5,612 bases of DNA, from assembly GCA_023417735.1 (NCBI GenBank), contig JAEZEK010000456.1:1-5612 (forward strand), in the 5' to 3' direction. Every line of letters starts with the position of its first letter. Position 1 is the first letter of the stretch. The stretch is from Pseudomonadota bacterium (GTDB lineage: Bacteria; Pseudomonadota; Alphaproteobacteria; Rhizobiales; Afifellaceae). This document shows, piece after piece, positions 1-5,612 of this stretch. The position numbers and the translations under genes were made by a program. The notes under the pieces were generated by a model. The model did not search any database. It had not been told where the DNA came from and worked only from the letters and a program-made list of their open reading frames with translations.

Positions 1-1034
1 AGCCCGAACCCGCCAAGGTCGCGGAGGCATCCCGGCCGGCGGCAGCAGCCGCGGCACCGGCAGCCCGCAAGGGCAACGGCGACGGCCGGATCTTCGCTTC
101 TCCGCTCGCGCGCCGGCTGGCCGCGGAGAACGGGATCGACCTCGCCGCCGTCTCCGGCTCCGGGCCGCACGGCCGCGTCATCCAGCGCGACATCGAGCAG
201 GCGATCGCCGGCGGGGCCGCCAAGGCCGGGAAGCCGGGGGCGGCCGCGCAGGCACAGACCGCTCCTGCGGCGGCACCGGCCGGCCCCTCGGACGAGCAGA
301 TCCGGAAGCTCTTCGCAGAAGGCTCCTACGAGCTCGTTCCGCACGATTCCATGCGCAAGACCATCGCCCGGCGGCTCGCCGAGGCGAAGGCGACGATCCC
401 GCACTACTACCTGACGGTGGATTGCGAGATCGACGCGCTTCTCAAGATGCGCGCCGAGATGAATGCCGGCGCGCCGACCCGCAAGACGGAGAAGGGCGAG
501 GAGCCGGTCTACAAGCTCTCGGTCAACGACTTCGTCATCAAGGCGCTCGCCATGGCGCTGATGGCGGTGCCGGACGGCAACGTGACCTGGACGAGCGAGG
601 GCATGCTGAAACACAGGCATGCCGACATCGCTGTCGCCGTGGCGCTGCCCGGCGGCCTCATCACGCCGGTGATCCGCTCTGCCGATCAGAAGACCCTCTC
701 CGCGATCTCCAACGAGATGAAGGACCTCGCGAAACGCGCGCGGGACCGGAAGCTCAAGCCGGAGGAATACCAGGGCGGCGCGACGGCGGTGTCGAACCTC
801 GGCATGTTCGGCATCCGCGACTTCAGCGCGGTGATCAACCCGCCGCAGTCGAGCATCCTCGCGATCGGCGTCAGCGAGGAGCGGCCCGTCGTCCGCAAGG
901 GCGAGATCGTCGTGCGCAACATCATGACCGTCACCATCTCATGCGACCATCGCGCGATGGACGGGGCGCTCGGCGCCGAGCTGATCGCCGCCTTCAAGCG
1001 CTACGTCGAGAATCCGATCGCCATGCTGGCCTGA
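1..1034 (+). CDS. pdhC: Pyruvate dehydrogenase E2 (dihydrolipoamide acetyltransferase), 3' part
   Basis: E2 core of the pyruvate dehydrogenase complex; it transfers the acetyl group from its swinging lipoyl arm to CoA in the cytoplasm. The frame is open from base 3 to the TGA at 1032-1034 (343 residues seen), so the 5' end with the lipoyl domain lies outside the window. In order: an Ala/Pro-rich linker; a peripheral subunit-binding domain (about bases 87-206, with ASPLARRLA and GPHGRV), which docks E1/E3; a second Ala/Pro linker (about 207-290); then the acyltransferase domain (about 330-1031). The active-site motif HRAMDG is at 948-965, with His 948-950 and Asp 960-962. The stretches MRKTIARRLAEAK, KLSVNDFVIKA and GGLITPVIR closely resemble rhizobial PdhC as I remember it. 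The internal ATG at 351 is not the start, because the subunit-binding domain upstream is in the same frame. SucB or a branched-chain E2 is less likely. osmC follows after 46 bases. Confidence 0.93.
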   Translation, partial: PEPAKVAEASRPAAAAAAPAARKGNGDGRIFASPLARRLAAENGIDLAAVSGSGPHGRVIQRDIEQAIAGGAAKAGKPGAAAQAQTAPAAAPAGPSDEQIRKLFAEGSYELVPHDSMRKTIARRLAEAKATIPHYYLTVDCEIDALLKMRAEMNAGAPTRKTEKGEEPVYKLSVNDFVIKALAMALMAVPDGNVTWTSEGMLKHRHADIAVAVALPGGLITPVIRSADQKTLSAISNEMKDLAKRARDRKLKPEEYQGGATAVSNLGMFGIRDFSAVINPPQSSILAIGVSEERPVVRKGEIVVRNIMTVTISCDHRAMDGALGAELIAAFKRYVENPIAMLA

Positions 1035-1066
1035 CGAACCGGCCGGCGGGCATGTCAATCGAAACC

Positions 1067-1074
1067 GGAGGAAG
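1067..1074 (+). promoter_or_regulatory. Ribosome binding site of osmC
   Basis: GGAGGAAG ends 6 bases before the ATG at 1081. It is a near-ideal Shine-Dalgarno sequence and fixes that start. A second AGGA touches the ATG but is too close to act. Confidence 0.8.
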
Positions 1075-1080
1075 TCAGGA

Positions 1081-1518
1081 ATGGCCCAGAGCAATCGTTC
1101 GGCGGAAGCCGTCTGGAGGGGTGCCGGCAAGGACGGCAAGGGGACGCTCACGTCCTCGACCGGCACGCTGTCGGGCGTGCCCTATTCCGCCGGCATGCGG
1201 TTCGGCGACGAGGCGGGCACCAATCCCGAAGAGCTGATCGCCGCCGCCCATGCCGGCTGCTTCAGCATGGCGCTTGCCTTCGCGCTTTCCGGTGCCGGGC
1301 ATCCGCCGGAAGAGCTTCGCACCACCGCCAAGGTGAAGATGGAGAAGGCCGACGGCGGCGGGTTCAGGATCTCGGCCGTCGAGCTGACGCTCACCGGGAA
1401 GGTGCCCGGGCTTTCCGAAGAGGAGTTCAGGAAGCACGCCGAGGGCGCCAAGGCCGGCTGCCCTGTGTCCAAGGTTCTGAACGCCGACATCACCCTGAAT
1501 GCACAGCTGAGCAGCTGA
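1081..1518 (+). CDS. osmC: OsmC-family thiol peroxidase (organic hydroperoxide reductase)
   Basis: Cytoplasmic peroxidase that reduces organic hydroperoxides with a reactive cysteine pair. The 145-residue product fits the E. coli OsmC length and lines up with it throughout: WRGAGKDGKGT, then GTNPEELIAAAHAGCFSMAL, and AKAGCPVSKVLNADITL near the end. The expected catalytic set is present: peroxidatic Cys60, resolving Cys127, Arg40 and Glu51. The HAGCFSMAL context and the short N-terminus favour the OsmC subfamily over Ohr or YhfA. There is no signal peptide. A strong ribosome site precedes the start. The gene sits 46 bases after pdhC with no terminator between them and has its own terminator downstream, so it is probably the last gene of the pdh transcript. 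OsmC/Ohr enzymes are known to be reducible by dihydrolipoyl groups with lipoamide dehydrogenase, so the neighbour may supply the electrons; that link is inference here. Confidence 0.95.
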   Translation: MAQSNRSAEAVWRGAGKDGKGTLTSSTGTLSGVPYSAGMRFGDEAGTNPEELIAAAHAGCFSMALAFALSGAGHPPEELRTTAKVKMEKADGGGFRISAVELTLTGKVPGLSEEEFRKHAEGAKAGCPVSKVLNADITLNAQLSS

Positions 1519-1543
1519 CCGCGCATAGCTCGGCAATCGTCGG

Positions 1544-1573
1544 ACGGCCGGCACCTGCCGGCCGTTGCTCTTT
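1544..1573 (+). terminator. Intrinsic terminator after osmC
   Basis: A perfect 9-bp stem, ACGGCCGGC (1544-1552) and GCCGGCCGT (1557-1565), closes a 4-base ACCT loop. A T-rich tail TGCTCTTT (1566-1573) follows. The stem starts 26 bases past the osmC stop codon. The tail is interrupted by G and C, so termination may be incomplete. Confidence 0.72.
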
Positions 1574-1654
1574 CCGCTCAAGCCGTGCGCCGCGTTCCGC
1601 GGAGCCCCGCGGCCGAGCGCCGGATGCACAGGCGCCGGGGCGCCGCCCTCGGTG

Positions 1655-1683
1655 TTGTGACCCTTCCGCAACAGCTCCTTAAA
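1655..1683 (+). promoter_or_regulatory. Candidate promoter upstream of ilvD
   Basis: TTGTGA (1655-1660) and CTTAAA (1678-1683) are separated by 17 bases in the least GC-rich part of the spacer. The -35 box is a fair match to the sigma-70 type; the -10 box is weak. Transcription would start near 1690, giving a leader of about 155 bases. The choice rests on pattern alone and other starts between 1700 and 1830 are possible. Confidence 0.25.
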
Positions 1684-1830
1684 GCCTCTTCGGCTAGGCT
1701 CGGGACCGGTTAACAGCGCCGCGTTTCAGCCATAAACGGGGCGCAGGTCAGATCCCGTTTCCGCATGCAAAGGGACCTTGCGGAGCGCGGGATCTCCGTT
1801 GAGGAGCGCCGCGCTGGCGGCGGCATGCGC

Positions 1831-1836
1831 GAGGGG
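1831..1836 (+). promoter_or_regulatory. Ribosome binding site of ilvD
   Basis: GAGGGG ends 10 bases before the ATG at 1847 and 4 bases before an in-frame GTG at 1841. Spacing is somewhat long for the ATG and short for the GTG. The ATG is preferred because of the start codon itself; the two products would differ by only two residues. Confidence 0.5.
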
Positions 1837-1846
1837 TCGTGTGAGT

Positions 1847-3571
1847 ATGGACGCCAAGGTTTTCGACAAGTCTCGCCTGCCGAGCCGGCACGTGACCGAG
1901 GGCCCCAGCCGGGCCCCGCACCGGTCGTACTACTACGCGATGGGCCTGACCCGGGAGCAGATCCACCAGCCGTTCGTCGGCGTGGCGACCTGCTGGAACG
2001 AGGCAGCGCCTTGCAACATTTCGCTCGCCCGCCAGGCCCAGGCGGTGAAGAAGGGCGTGGCGGCCGGCAACGGCACGCCGCGCGAGTTCACCACCATCAC
2101 GGTCACCGACGGCATCGCCATGGGCCACCAGGGCATGAAGGCCTCGCTGGTCTCGCGCGAGGTGATCGCCGATTCCGTCGAACTCACCATGCGCGGCCAT
2201 TGCTACGACGCCCTCGTCGGCCTTGCGGGCTGCGACAAGTCGCTGCCCGGCATGATGATGGCCATGGTGCGCCTCAACGTGCCGTCGATCTTCATCTATG
2301 GCGGCTCGATCCTCCCCGGTTCCTTCCGCGGCCGCGAGGTGACGGTCCAGGATCTCTTCGAGGCCGTCGGCATGTACTCGGTCGGGCGGATGTCGGGCGA
2401 GGACCTCGACGAGCTCGAGCAGGTCGCCTGCCCGTCGGCGGGCGCCTGCGGCGCGCAGTTCACCGCCAACACCATGGCGACCGTCTCCGAGGCCATCGGC
2501 CTCGCGCTGCCCTATTCGGCCGGCGCGCCGGCCCCCGACGAGCTCCGCGCCCGGGTCGGCATGGCCGCCGGCGAGAAGATCATGGAGCTGATCGCCCGCA
2601 ACATCCGCCCGCGGGACATCGTCACCCGCGAGGCGCTGGAGAACGCGGCGACCGTCGTGGCCGCCTCGGGCGGCTCGACCAATGCCGGGCTGCATCTGCC
2701 GGCGATCGCGCACGAATGCGGCATCAAGTTCGACCTCTTCGACGTTGCGGAGATCTTCAAGCGGACGCCCTACATCGCCGACCTGAAGCCCGGCGGCCGC
2801 TACGTCGCGAAGGACATGTTCGAGGCCGGCGGCATTCCGCTGCTGATGAAGACGCTGCTCGACAACGGTTTCCTGCACGGCGACTGCATGACCGTGACGG
2901 GCCGCACAATCGCCGAAAACCTCGCGCAGGTTCATTGGAACCCGGACCAGGACGTCGTCCGTCCGGCCAACGATCCGATTTCCCCCACCGGCGGCGTCGT
3001 CGGCCTGAGGGGCAATCTCGCTTCGGAGGGCGCCATCGTGAAGGTGGCCGGGATGTCGACCCTGCGCTTTTCGGGCCCGGCCCGCTGCTTCGACAGCGAG
3101 GAGGCGTGCTTCGACGCGGTCGCCAACCGCCGGTACCAGGAAGGCGAGGTGCTGGTCATCCGCTACGAGGGCCCGAAGGGCGGACCTGGCATGCGCGAGA
3201 TGCTCTCGACCACTGCCGCGCTCTACGGCCAGGGAATGGGCGACAAGGTCGCGCTCATCACGGACGGCCGGTTCTCCGGCGCGACCCGCGGCTTCTGCAT
3301 CGGTCACGTCGCCCCCGAGGCGGCGGTCGGAGGGACGATCGGGCTGCTCAGGGACGGCGACGTCATCACCATCGACGCGGTCGCCGGCACGATCGACGTG
3401 GCGCTGTCGGACGCCGAGCTCGCCGAGCGGCGCGCCGCGTGGCAGCCCCGCGAGATCTCGATCCGCTCCGGCGCGATCTGGAAGTACGCGCAGATCGTCG
3501 GCTCGGCGCGCGACGGGGCGGTGACGCATCCGGGCGGCTACGGCGAAACGGTGACCTATGCTGATCAATAG
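1847..3571 (+). CDS. ilvD: IlvD/Edd-family dehydratase, probably dihydroxy-acid dehydratase
   Basis: Cytoplasmic Fe-S enzyme that most likely dehydrates 2,3-dihydroxy acids to the 2-keto acids of valine and isoleucine synthesis. From the ATG at 1847 it has 574 residues, the length of the shorter DHAD class (plant, yeast and Corynebacterium-like) rather than the roughly 610-residue E. coli type. Both family signatures are present: [11 protein letters not shown] (from Cys129) and [12 protein letters not shown] (from Ala469). By analogy with solved relatives, the cluster ligands are Cys56 (in WNEAAPCN), Cys129 and Cys201 (in [15 protein letters not shown]), which suggests a [2Fe-2S] centre. Asp88 and Lys131 (probably carbamylated) would bind Mg, and Ser477 would be the base. 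A sugar-acid dehydratase such as arabonate or xylonate dehydratase is the main alternative. The CWNE..PCN region favours DHAD. The last 14 bases overlap the start of the exoR-like gene. The large open frames on the other strand and in other frames are shadows of codon bias. Confidence 0.88.
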   Translation: MDAKVFDKSRLPSRHVTEGPSRAPHRSYYYAMGLTREQIHQPFVGVATCWNEAAPCNISLARQAQAVKKGVAAGNGTPREFTTITVTDGIAMGHQGMKASLVSREVIADSVELTMRGHCYDALVGLAGCDKSLPGMMMAMVRLNVPSIFIYGGSILPGSFRGREVTVQDLFEAVGMYSVGRMSGEDLDELEQVACPSAGACGAQFTANTMATVSEAIGLALPYSAGAPAPDELRARVGMAAGEKIMELIARNIRPRDIVTREALENAATVVAASGGSTNAGLHLPAIAHECGIKFDLFDVAEIFKRTPYIADLKPGGRYVAKDMFEAGGIPLLMKTLLDNGFLHGDCMTVTGRTIAENLAQVHWNPDQDVVRPANDPISPTGGVVGLRGNLASEGAIVKVAGMSTLRFSGPARCFDSEEACFDAVANRRYQEGEVLVIRYEGPKGGPGMREMLSTTAALYGQGMGDKVALITDGRFSGATRGFCIGHVAPEAAVGGTIGLLRDGDVITIDAVAGTIDVALSDAELAERRAAWQPREISIRSGAIWKYAQIVGSARDGAVTHPGGYGETVTYADQ

Positions 3572-4337
3572 GGTCACGGCACTCGCCGTCATCGGCGAGA
3601 TGGCTCTTGCCGGCGCGGCCTTTGCCGGGCCGGCGGAGCTCTCGCCCGGCGAGGCGTTCCGCTCGGGCTATGCCGCCTACAAGAAGGGCGATACGGCAGA
3701 GGCGATCGAGGCGCTCAACTACGCCGCCTCGAAGGGCCATGCCGCGTCGCTCTGGAAGCTTGGCCGGATGTATGCCACCGGCGACGGCGTGACCGAGGAC
3801 GACCGCAAGGCGCTCGAGATCTTCTCGCAGATCGCGAACGACTACGCCGACGGCAATCCGCGCGGATCGGAGGCGCCCTACGTCGCCGATTCCTTCGTCT
3901 CGCTCGGCCGCTACTTCCAGTCGGGCATTCCCGGCGGCCTGCAGGCGGACCTCGTCCGGGCGCGCCGCTACTACGCCTATGCCGCCTCCTATTTCGGCGA
4001 GCCCGAGGCGCAGTACCGGCTGGCCGGCATGTACCTCAACGGCGATGGCGGCGAGAAGAGCGAGCGGCAGGCGGCGCGCTGGTACAAGCTCGCGGCGCGC
4101 AAGGGCCATGCCGGCGCGCAGGCCGAGCTCGGGCGGCTCCTCTACGAAGGCATCGGCATCGAGCGCAACCCGGTGCGCGGCCTGATGTGGCTCTCAATCG
4201 CCCAGCTCACCGCCAAGGGCGACGCCGGCATCCAGGCCAAGCACGAGGCGGCATTCTCCGCCGCGGGCGAGACCGATCGCCGGACCGCGCTGACGCTCGC
4301 CGAGGACTGGCTGTCCCGACGGACGGCGGCCAAGTAG
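3558..4337 (+). CDS. exoR: Periplasmic Sel1-repeat protein, ExoR-like regulator
   Basis: Probable homologue of rhizobial ExoR, a periplasmic protein that holds the ExoS sensor kinase inactive and so controls the ExoS/ChvI response (exopolysaccharide, motility, acid and host signals). The product has 259 residues, close to ExoR length. An N-terminal signal sequence ends in AGAAFA-GP (cleavage after residue 23). Sel1/TPR-like helical repeats follow: about 32-62, 63-95 ([13 protein letters not shown]), a weaker one at 108-146, 150-185 ([25 protein letters not shown]) and 186-220 ([10 protein letters not shown]). The pattern of a [12 protein letters not shown] repeat, a SGIPG loop and [12 protein letters not shown] matches ExoR as I remember it. 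Other Sel1 exported proteins are the alternative. The ATG at 3558 is the earliest start, since an in-frame TGA lies at 3552. It lies inside the ilvD end and has no clear ribosome site, so translation may be coupled to ilvD. The stop codon is 3 bases from the converging xthA. Confidence 0.75.
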   Translation: MLINRVTALAVIGEMALAGAAFAGPAELSPGEAFRSGYAAYKKGDTAEAIEALNYAASKGHAASLWKLGRMYATGDGVTEDDRKALEIFSQIANDYADGNPRGSEAPYVADSFVSLGRYFQSGIPGGLQADLVRARRYYAYAASYFGEPEAQYRLAGMYLNGDGGEKSERQAARWYKLAARKGHAGAQAELGRLLYEGIGIERNPVRGLMWLSIAQLTAKGDAGIQAKHEAAFSAAGETDRRTALTLAEDWLSRRTAAK

Positions 4338-4340
4338 AGC

Positions 4341-5123
4341 TCAGTCCGCGAGCTCGATCCAGACCGGGACGTGGTCTGACGGCTTTTCCCACGCACGCGT
4401 GTGCCGGTCTATTCCGGCGCTGCGCAGCCGGTCCGCCGCCTCCGGCGACAGCATCAGATGGTCGATGCGGATGCCGTCGTCCTTCTGCCAGCAGCCGGCC
4501 TGATAGTCCCAGAAGGTGTATCTGCCCGGGCCGTCGTCGACGGCCCGAACGGCATCGGTCAGGCCGAGGGCGGCCAGGCGCCTGAATGCCTGCCGCGCCT
4601 CCGGCTGATAGAGTGCGTCGTTTGCCCAGGCCTGCGGCCGCTTGGCGTCGATGGGCGTCGGGATGACGTTGAAATCGCCGGCGAGCACCAGCGGCTCTTC
4701 GAGCGCCAGCCGATCGCGCGCCCAGTCCTCCAGCCGTTCGTGCCAGGCGAGCTTGTAGGCGAACTTCTCGGTGCCGATCGGGTTGCCGTTCGGCATGTAG
4801 GCGCAGGCGACCCGGACGATGCCGGCGGGGGCGGAGACGACCCCTTCGAGAAAGCGGGCCTGAGCGTCGCCGTCATCGCCGGGGAGCCCGCGGCGGACGT
4901 CCTCCAGTTTGTGCTTCGACAGGATGGCGACGCCGTTGAAGCCCTTCTGCCCGACCACCTCCACGTTGTAGCCCAGCGCCTCGATCGGCGCGCGCGGGAA
5001 GGTCTCTTCCTGCGACTTCACTTCCTGGAGGCAGACGACGTCGGGGCTCGCCTCCCTCAGCCAATGGCCGAGCGAATCGAACCGCGCCTTGATGCCGTTG
5101 ATGTTCCAGGTGGCGATCCGCAT
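4341..5123 (-). CDS. xthA: Exonuclease III family AP endonuclease
   Basis: Mg-dependent DNA repair nuclease that cuts at abasic sites and removes 3' blocks (base-excision repair). From the ATG at 5121-5123 it has 260 residues, usual for bacterial exonuclease III. The endonuclease/exonuclease/phosphatase fold motifs are complete: MRIATWNINGIKAR (Asn7), CLQEVK (Glu34, metal), the KGFNGVAILSK loop, YMPNG (Tyr109), LAGDFNV (Asp150, Asn152), the RIDHLM strand (Asp221) and the terminal SDHVPV (Asp250, His251). An upstream in-frame GTG at 5162 would add 13 residues and overlap the erpA-type gene, but the family normally begins at MRIATWN, so the ATG is chosen. The ribosome site before it is weak. 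It starts 8 bases past the stop of the Fe-S carrier gene, so the two are almost certainly one transcript. The enzyme converges on exoR at its 3' end. Confidence 0.93.
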   Translation of the reverse strand: MRIATWNINGIKARFDSLGHWLREASPDVVCLQEVKSQEETFPRAPIEALGYNVEVVGQKGFNGVAILSKHKLEDVRRGLPGDDGDAQARFLEGVVSAPAGIVRVACAYMPNGNPIGTEKFAYKLAWHERLEDWARDRLALEEPLVLAGDFNVIPTPIDAKRPQAWANDALYQPEARQAFRRLAALGLTDAVRAVDDGPGRYTFWDYQAGCWQKDDGIRIDHLMLSPEAADRLRSAGIDRHTRAWEKPSDHVPVWIELAD

Positions 5124-5131
5124 CGGCCCGG

Positions 5132-5467
5132 TCAGAGCGAGAAGCTCGTCCCGCAGCCGCACGATGCCGTGGCCTGGGGATTGCGGATATGGAAGGACTG
5201 CCCGATCAGGTCGTCCACGAAATCGATTTCCGAGCCGCCGAGATACTCGAGTGAAACGGGATCGATGAGGACCGTCGCGCCGTCGCGGGCAATGACGAAA
5301 TCCTCTTCGGCCGGTTCCTCACGCACGAGGTCGTAGCGGTACTGGAAGCCCGAGCAGCCGCCGCCCTCGACGCTGATGCGCAGCGAGGTGCCGGCAGGCT
5401 CGCCGCCGAGGATGCGCGCGACGCGGTGCGCAGCGCGCTCGGTCAGGATCACGGGTGCATCCTGCAT
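5132..5467 (-). CDS. erpA: HesB/IscA/ErpA-type iron-sulfur cluster carrier
   Basis: A-type carrier that passes Fe-S clusters from the assembly machinery to target enzymes. The product has 111 residues, one A-type domain with little extra. The three cluster cysteines are present: Cys38 in GGGCSGFQY, and Cys103 and Cys105 in SCGCGTSFSL at the C-terminus. VILTERAAHRV near the start and YLGGSEIDFVDDLIGQSFHIRNP are family-typical. Position next to xthA and a dGTPase-like gene agrees with my recollection of the rhizobial gene order, where this paralogue is usually named erpA or just HesB/IscA family. Sequence alone does not cleanly separate ErpA from IscA. A GGAG (plus-strand 5475-5478) sits 7 bases before the ATG. 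The first gene of the pair with xthA, it reads away from the divergent gene at 5546. The IlvD-type dehydratase in this window is the kind of Fe-S enzyme such carriers serve. Confidence 0.92.
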   Translation of the reverse strand: MQDAPVILTERAAHRVARILGGEPAGTSLRISVEGGGCSGFQYRYDLVREEPAEEDFVIARDGATVLIDPVSLEYLGGSEIDFVDDLIGQSFHIRNPQATASCGCGTSFSL

Positions 5468-5500
5468 GCGAAGACTCCGCTGTTGCCGCGCCGTGCCGTA

Positions 5501-5529
5501 GAGCTAAGAACGGGTCGGCTGCGAGTCAA
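5501..5529 (-). promoter_or_regulatory. Candidate promoter of erpA-xthA
   Basis: Read on the minus strand, TTGACT (plus-strand 5524-5529) is a 5 of 6 match to the -35 consensus. It is followed 17 bases later by TAGCTC (5501-5506), a poor -10 box. Transcription would start near 5494, about 27 bases before the erpA ATG. The good -35 match and short, sensible leader support it; the -10 box is the weak part. Confidence 0.35.
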
Positions 5530-5531
5530 TC

Positions 5532-5538
5532 GGAAGGA
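5532..5538 (+). promoter_or_regulatory. Ribosome binding site of the dgt-like gene
   Basis: GGAAGGA ends 7 bases before the GTG at 5546 and decides that start over other in-frame codons. A second GAGG (5540-5543) is only 2 bases away, too close for normal use. Confidence 0.5.
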
Positions 5539-5545
5539 CGAGGCG

Positions 5546-5612
5546 GTGCGGGACTGGCCGGAGAACGTCGCGCTCGGCGGCCGACGCTGGCAGGCGCCCT
5601 ATGCCGAGGACC
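5546..5612 (+). CDS. dgt: Start of a probable dGTPase-like protein (partial)
   Basis: Only 22 complete codons are in the window, from a GTG start to the edge: MRDWPENVALGG, then RRWQAPYAED. The APYAED stretch resembles the N-terminus of alphaproteobacterial deoxyguanosinetriphosphate triphosphohydrolase-like (HD-domain) proteins, which usually read YAADP or YAEDP before a SRGRLYPE-type motif. That next motif and the HD metal site are beyond the edge. The position, divergent from an A-type Fe-S carrier gene, is where I recall dgt in rhizobia. A possible promoter is TTGCCG (5483-5488), 16 bases, TAAGAA (5505-5510), which would overlap the erpA promoter region. Both the short sequence and the context support the call, but neither is decisive. 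Confidence 0.5.
   Translation, partial: MRDWPENVALGGRRWQAPYAED

Larger units (their letters stand above)
1519..1846. other. Non-coding spacer between osmC and ilvD (328 bases)
   Basis: No convincing coding sequence is seen. It holds the osmC terminator (1544-1573), a perfect 6-bp hairpin CCGCGG-AGCC-CCGCGG (1597-1612), a GGCGCC palindrome repeated two bases apart (1631-1644), a less GC-rich stretch at about 1655-1740 where a promoter is most likely, a short inverted repeat AGCCT...AGGCT (1683-1700), and the ilvD ribosome site. I found no short leader peptide rich in Val, Leu or Ile codons followed by a terminator, so there is no visible sign of classical attenuation. The TTG at 1778, in frame with ilvD, has no support as a start. 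Confidence 0.6.

Noticed and set aside
1039..1050. CCGGCCGG palindrome between pdhC and osmC as a terminator
   Set aside because: The self-complementary block leaves no loop and no T-tract follows.
1631..1644. Repeated GGCGCC as a hairpin
   Set aside because: Only two bases separate the arms, too few for a loop; most likely GC-rich composition.
1679..1713. Two TTAA elements suggestive of a CtrA site
   Set aside because: The CtrA site needs TTAA-N7-TTAA; here 27 bases lie between them.
1778..1846. TTG at 1778 as an upstream start of ilvD
   Set aside because: It would add 23 residues unlike the family N-terminus, with no good ribosome site; the GAGGGG at 1831 serves 1841 or 1847.
1765..3564. 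Plus-strand open frame of 599 codons overlapping ilvD in another frame
   Set aside because: Its translation is Arg/Pro/Gly-rich, while the ilvD frame carries both family signatures over its whole length.
1748..3592. Long open frame of 614 codons on the minus strand opposite ilvD
   Set aside because: It mirrors ilvD on the opposite strand; the translation is Arg/Ala/Gly/Asp/His-rich low-complexity sequence without any recognisable domain, as expected from GC-rich third positions.
3366..4109. Minus-strand open frame of 247 codons across the ilvD-exoR junction
   Set aside because: It covers two supported genes and ends in Arg/Ser-rich sequence without a recognisable domain.
5124..5162. GTG at 5162 as the xthA start
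   Set aside because: It would put 13 extra residues before MRIATWN and overlap erpA by 31 bases; exonuclease III proteins normally begin at the MRIATWN strand.
4401..5336. Plus-strand open frame of 311 codons opposite xthA and erpA
   Set aside because: Both minus-strand genes have complete catalytic motifs; this frame has none.

Overview
The window is high-GC bacterial DNA with strong third-position G/C codon bias, and every base except short spacers and one 328-base gap is coding. Gene content and order suggest an alphaproteobacterium of the Hyphomicrobiales (Rhizobiales). The best pointers are a rhizobial-type pyruvate dehydrogenase E2, an ExoR-like periplasmic Sel1-repeat protein, and a run of exonuclease III, an IscA/ErpA-type Fe-S carrier and a probable dGTPase-like gene. 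The order assignment is inference from family knowledge; no 16S rRNA or other taxonomic marker is present.

Left part (1-1573, plus strand): the 3' portion of pdhC (dihydrolipoamide acetyltransferase) is followed after 46 bases by a full osmC gene (thiol peroxidase), and then by a good intrinsic terminator. This looks like the end of a pdh operon with osmC as its last gene. The pairing is biochemically suggestive because OsmC/Ohr peroxidases are known to take electrons from lipoyl groups carried on E2 proteins.

Middle (1574-4337, plus strand): a GC-rich non-coding stretch with weak promoter candidates leads into an IlvD/Edd-family dehydratase, most likely dihydroxy-acid dehydratase of the 574-residue class (valine/isoleucine synthesis). 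The ATG of the next gene lies inside the last codons of ilvD (14-base overlap). That gene encodes an exported Sel1-repeat protein resembling ExoR, the periplasmic inhibitor of the ExoS/ChvI two-component system.

Right part (4341-5612): xthA (exonuclease III family) and an erpA/iscA-type Fe-S carrier gene form a minus-strand pair converging on exoR with only 3 bases between stop codons. A 78-base divergent spacer with a candidate minus-strand promoter separates them from the first 22 codons of a plus-strand gene, probably dgt-like, that runs off the window.

No RNA genes, mobile elements, CRISPR arrays or frameshifted genes were seen. The most interesting points are arrangements rather than unknown genes: the E2-OsmC pairing and the ilvD-exoR overlap.
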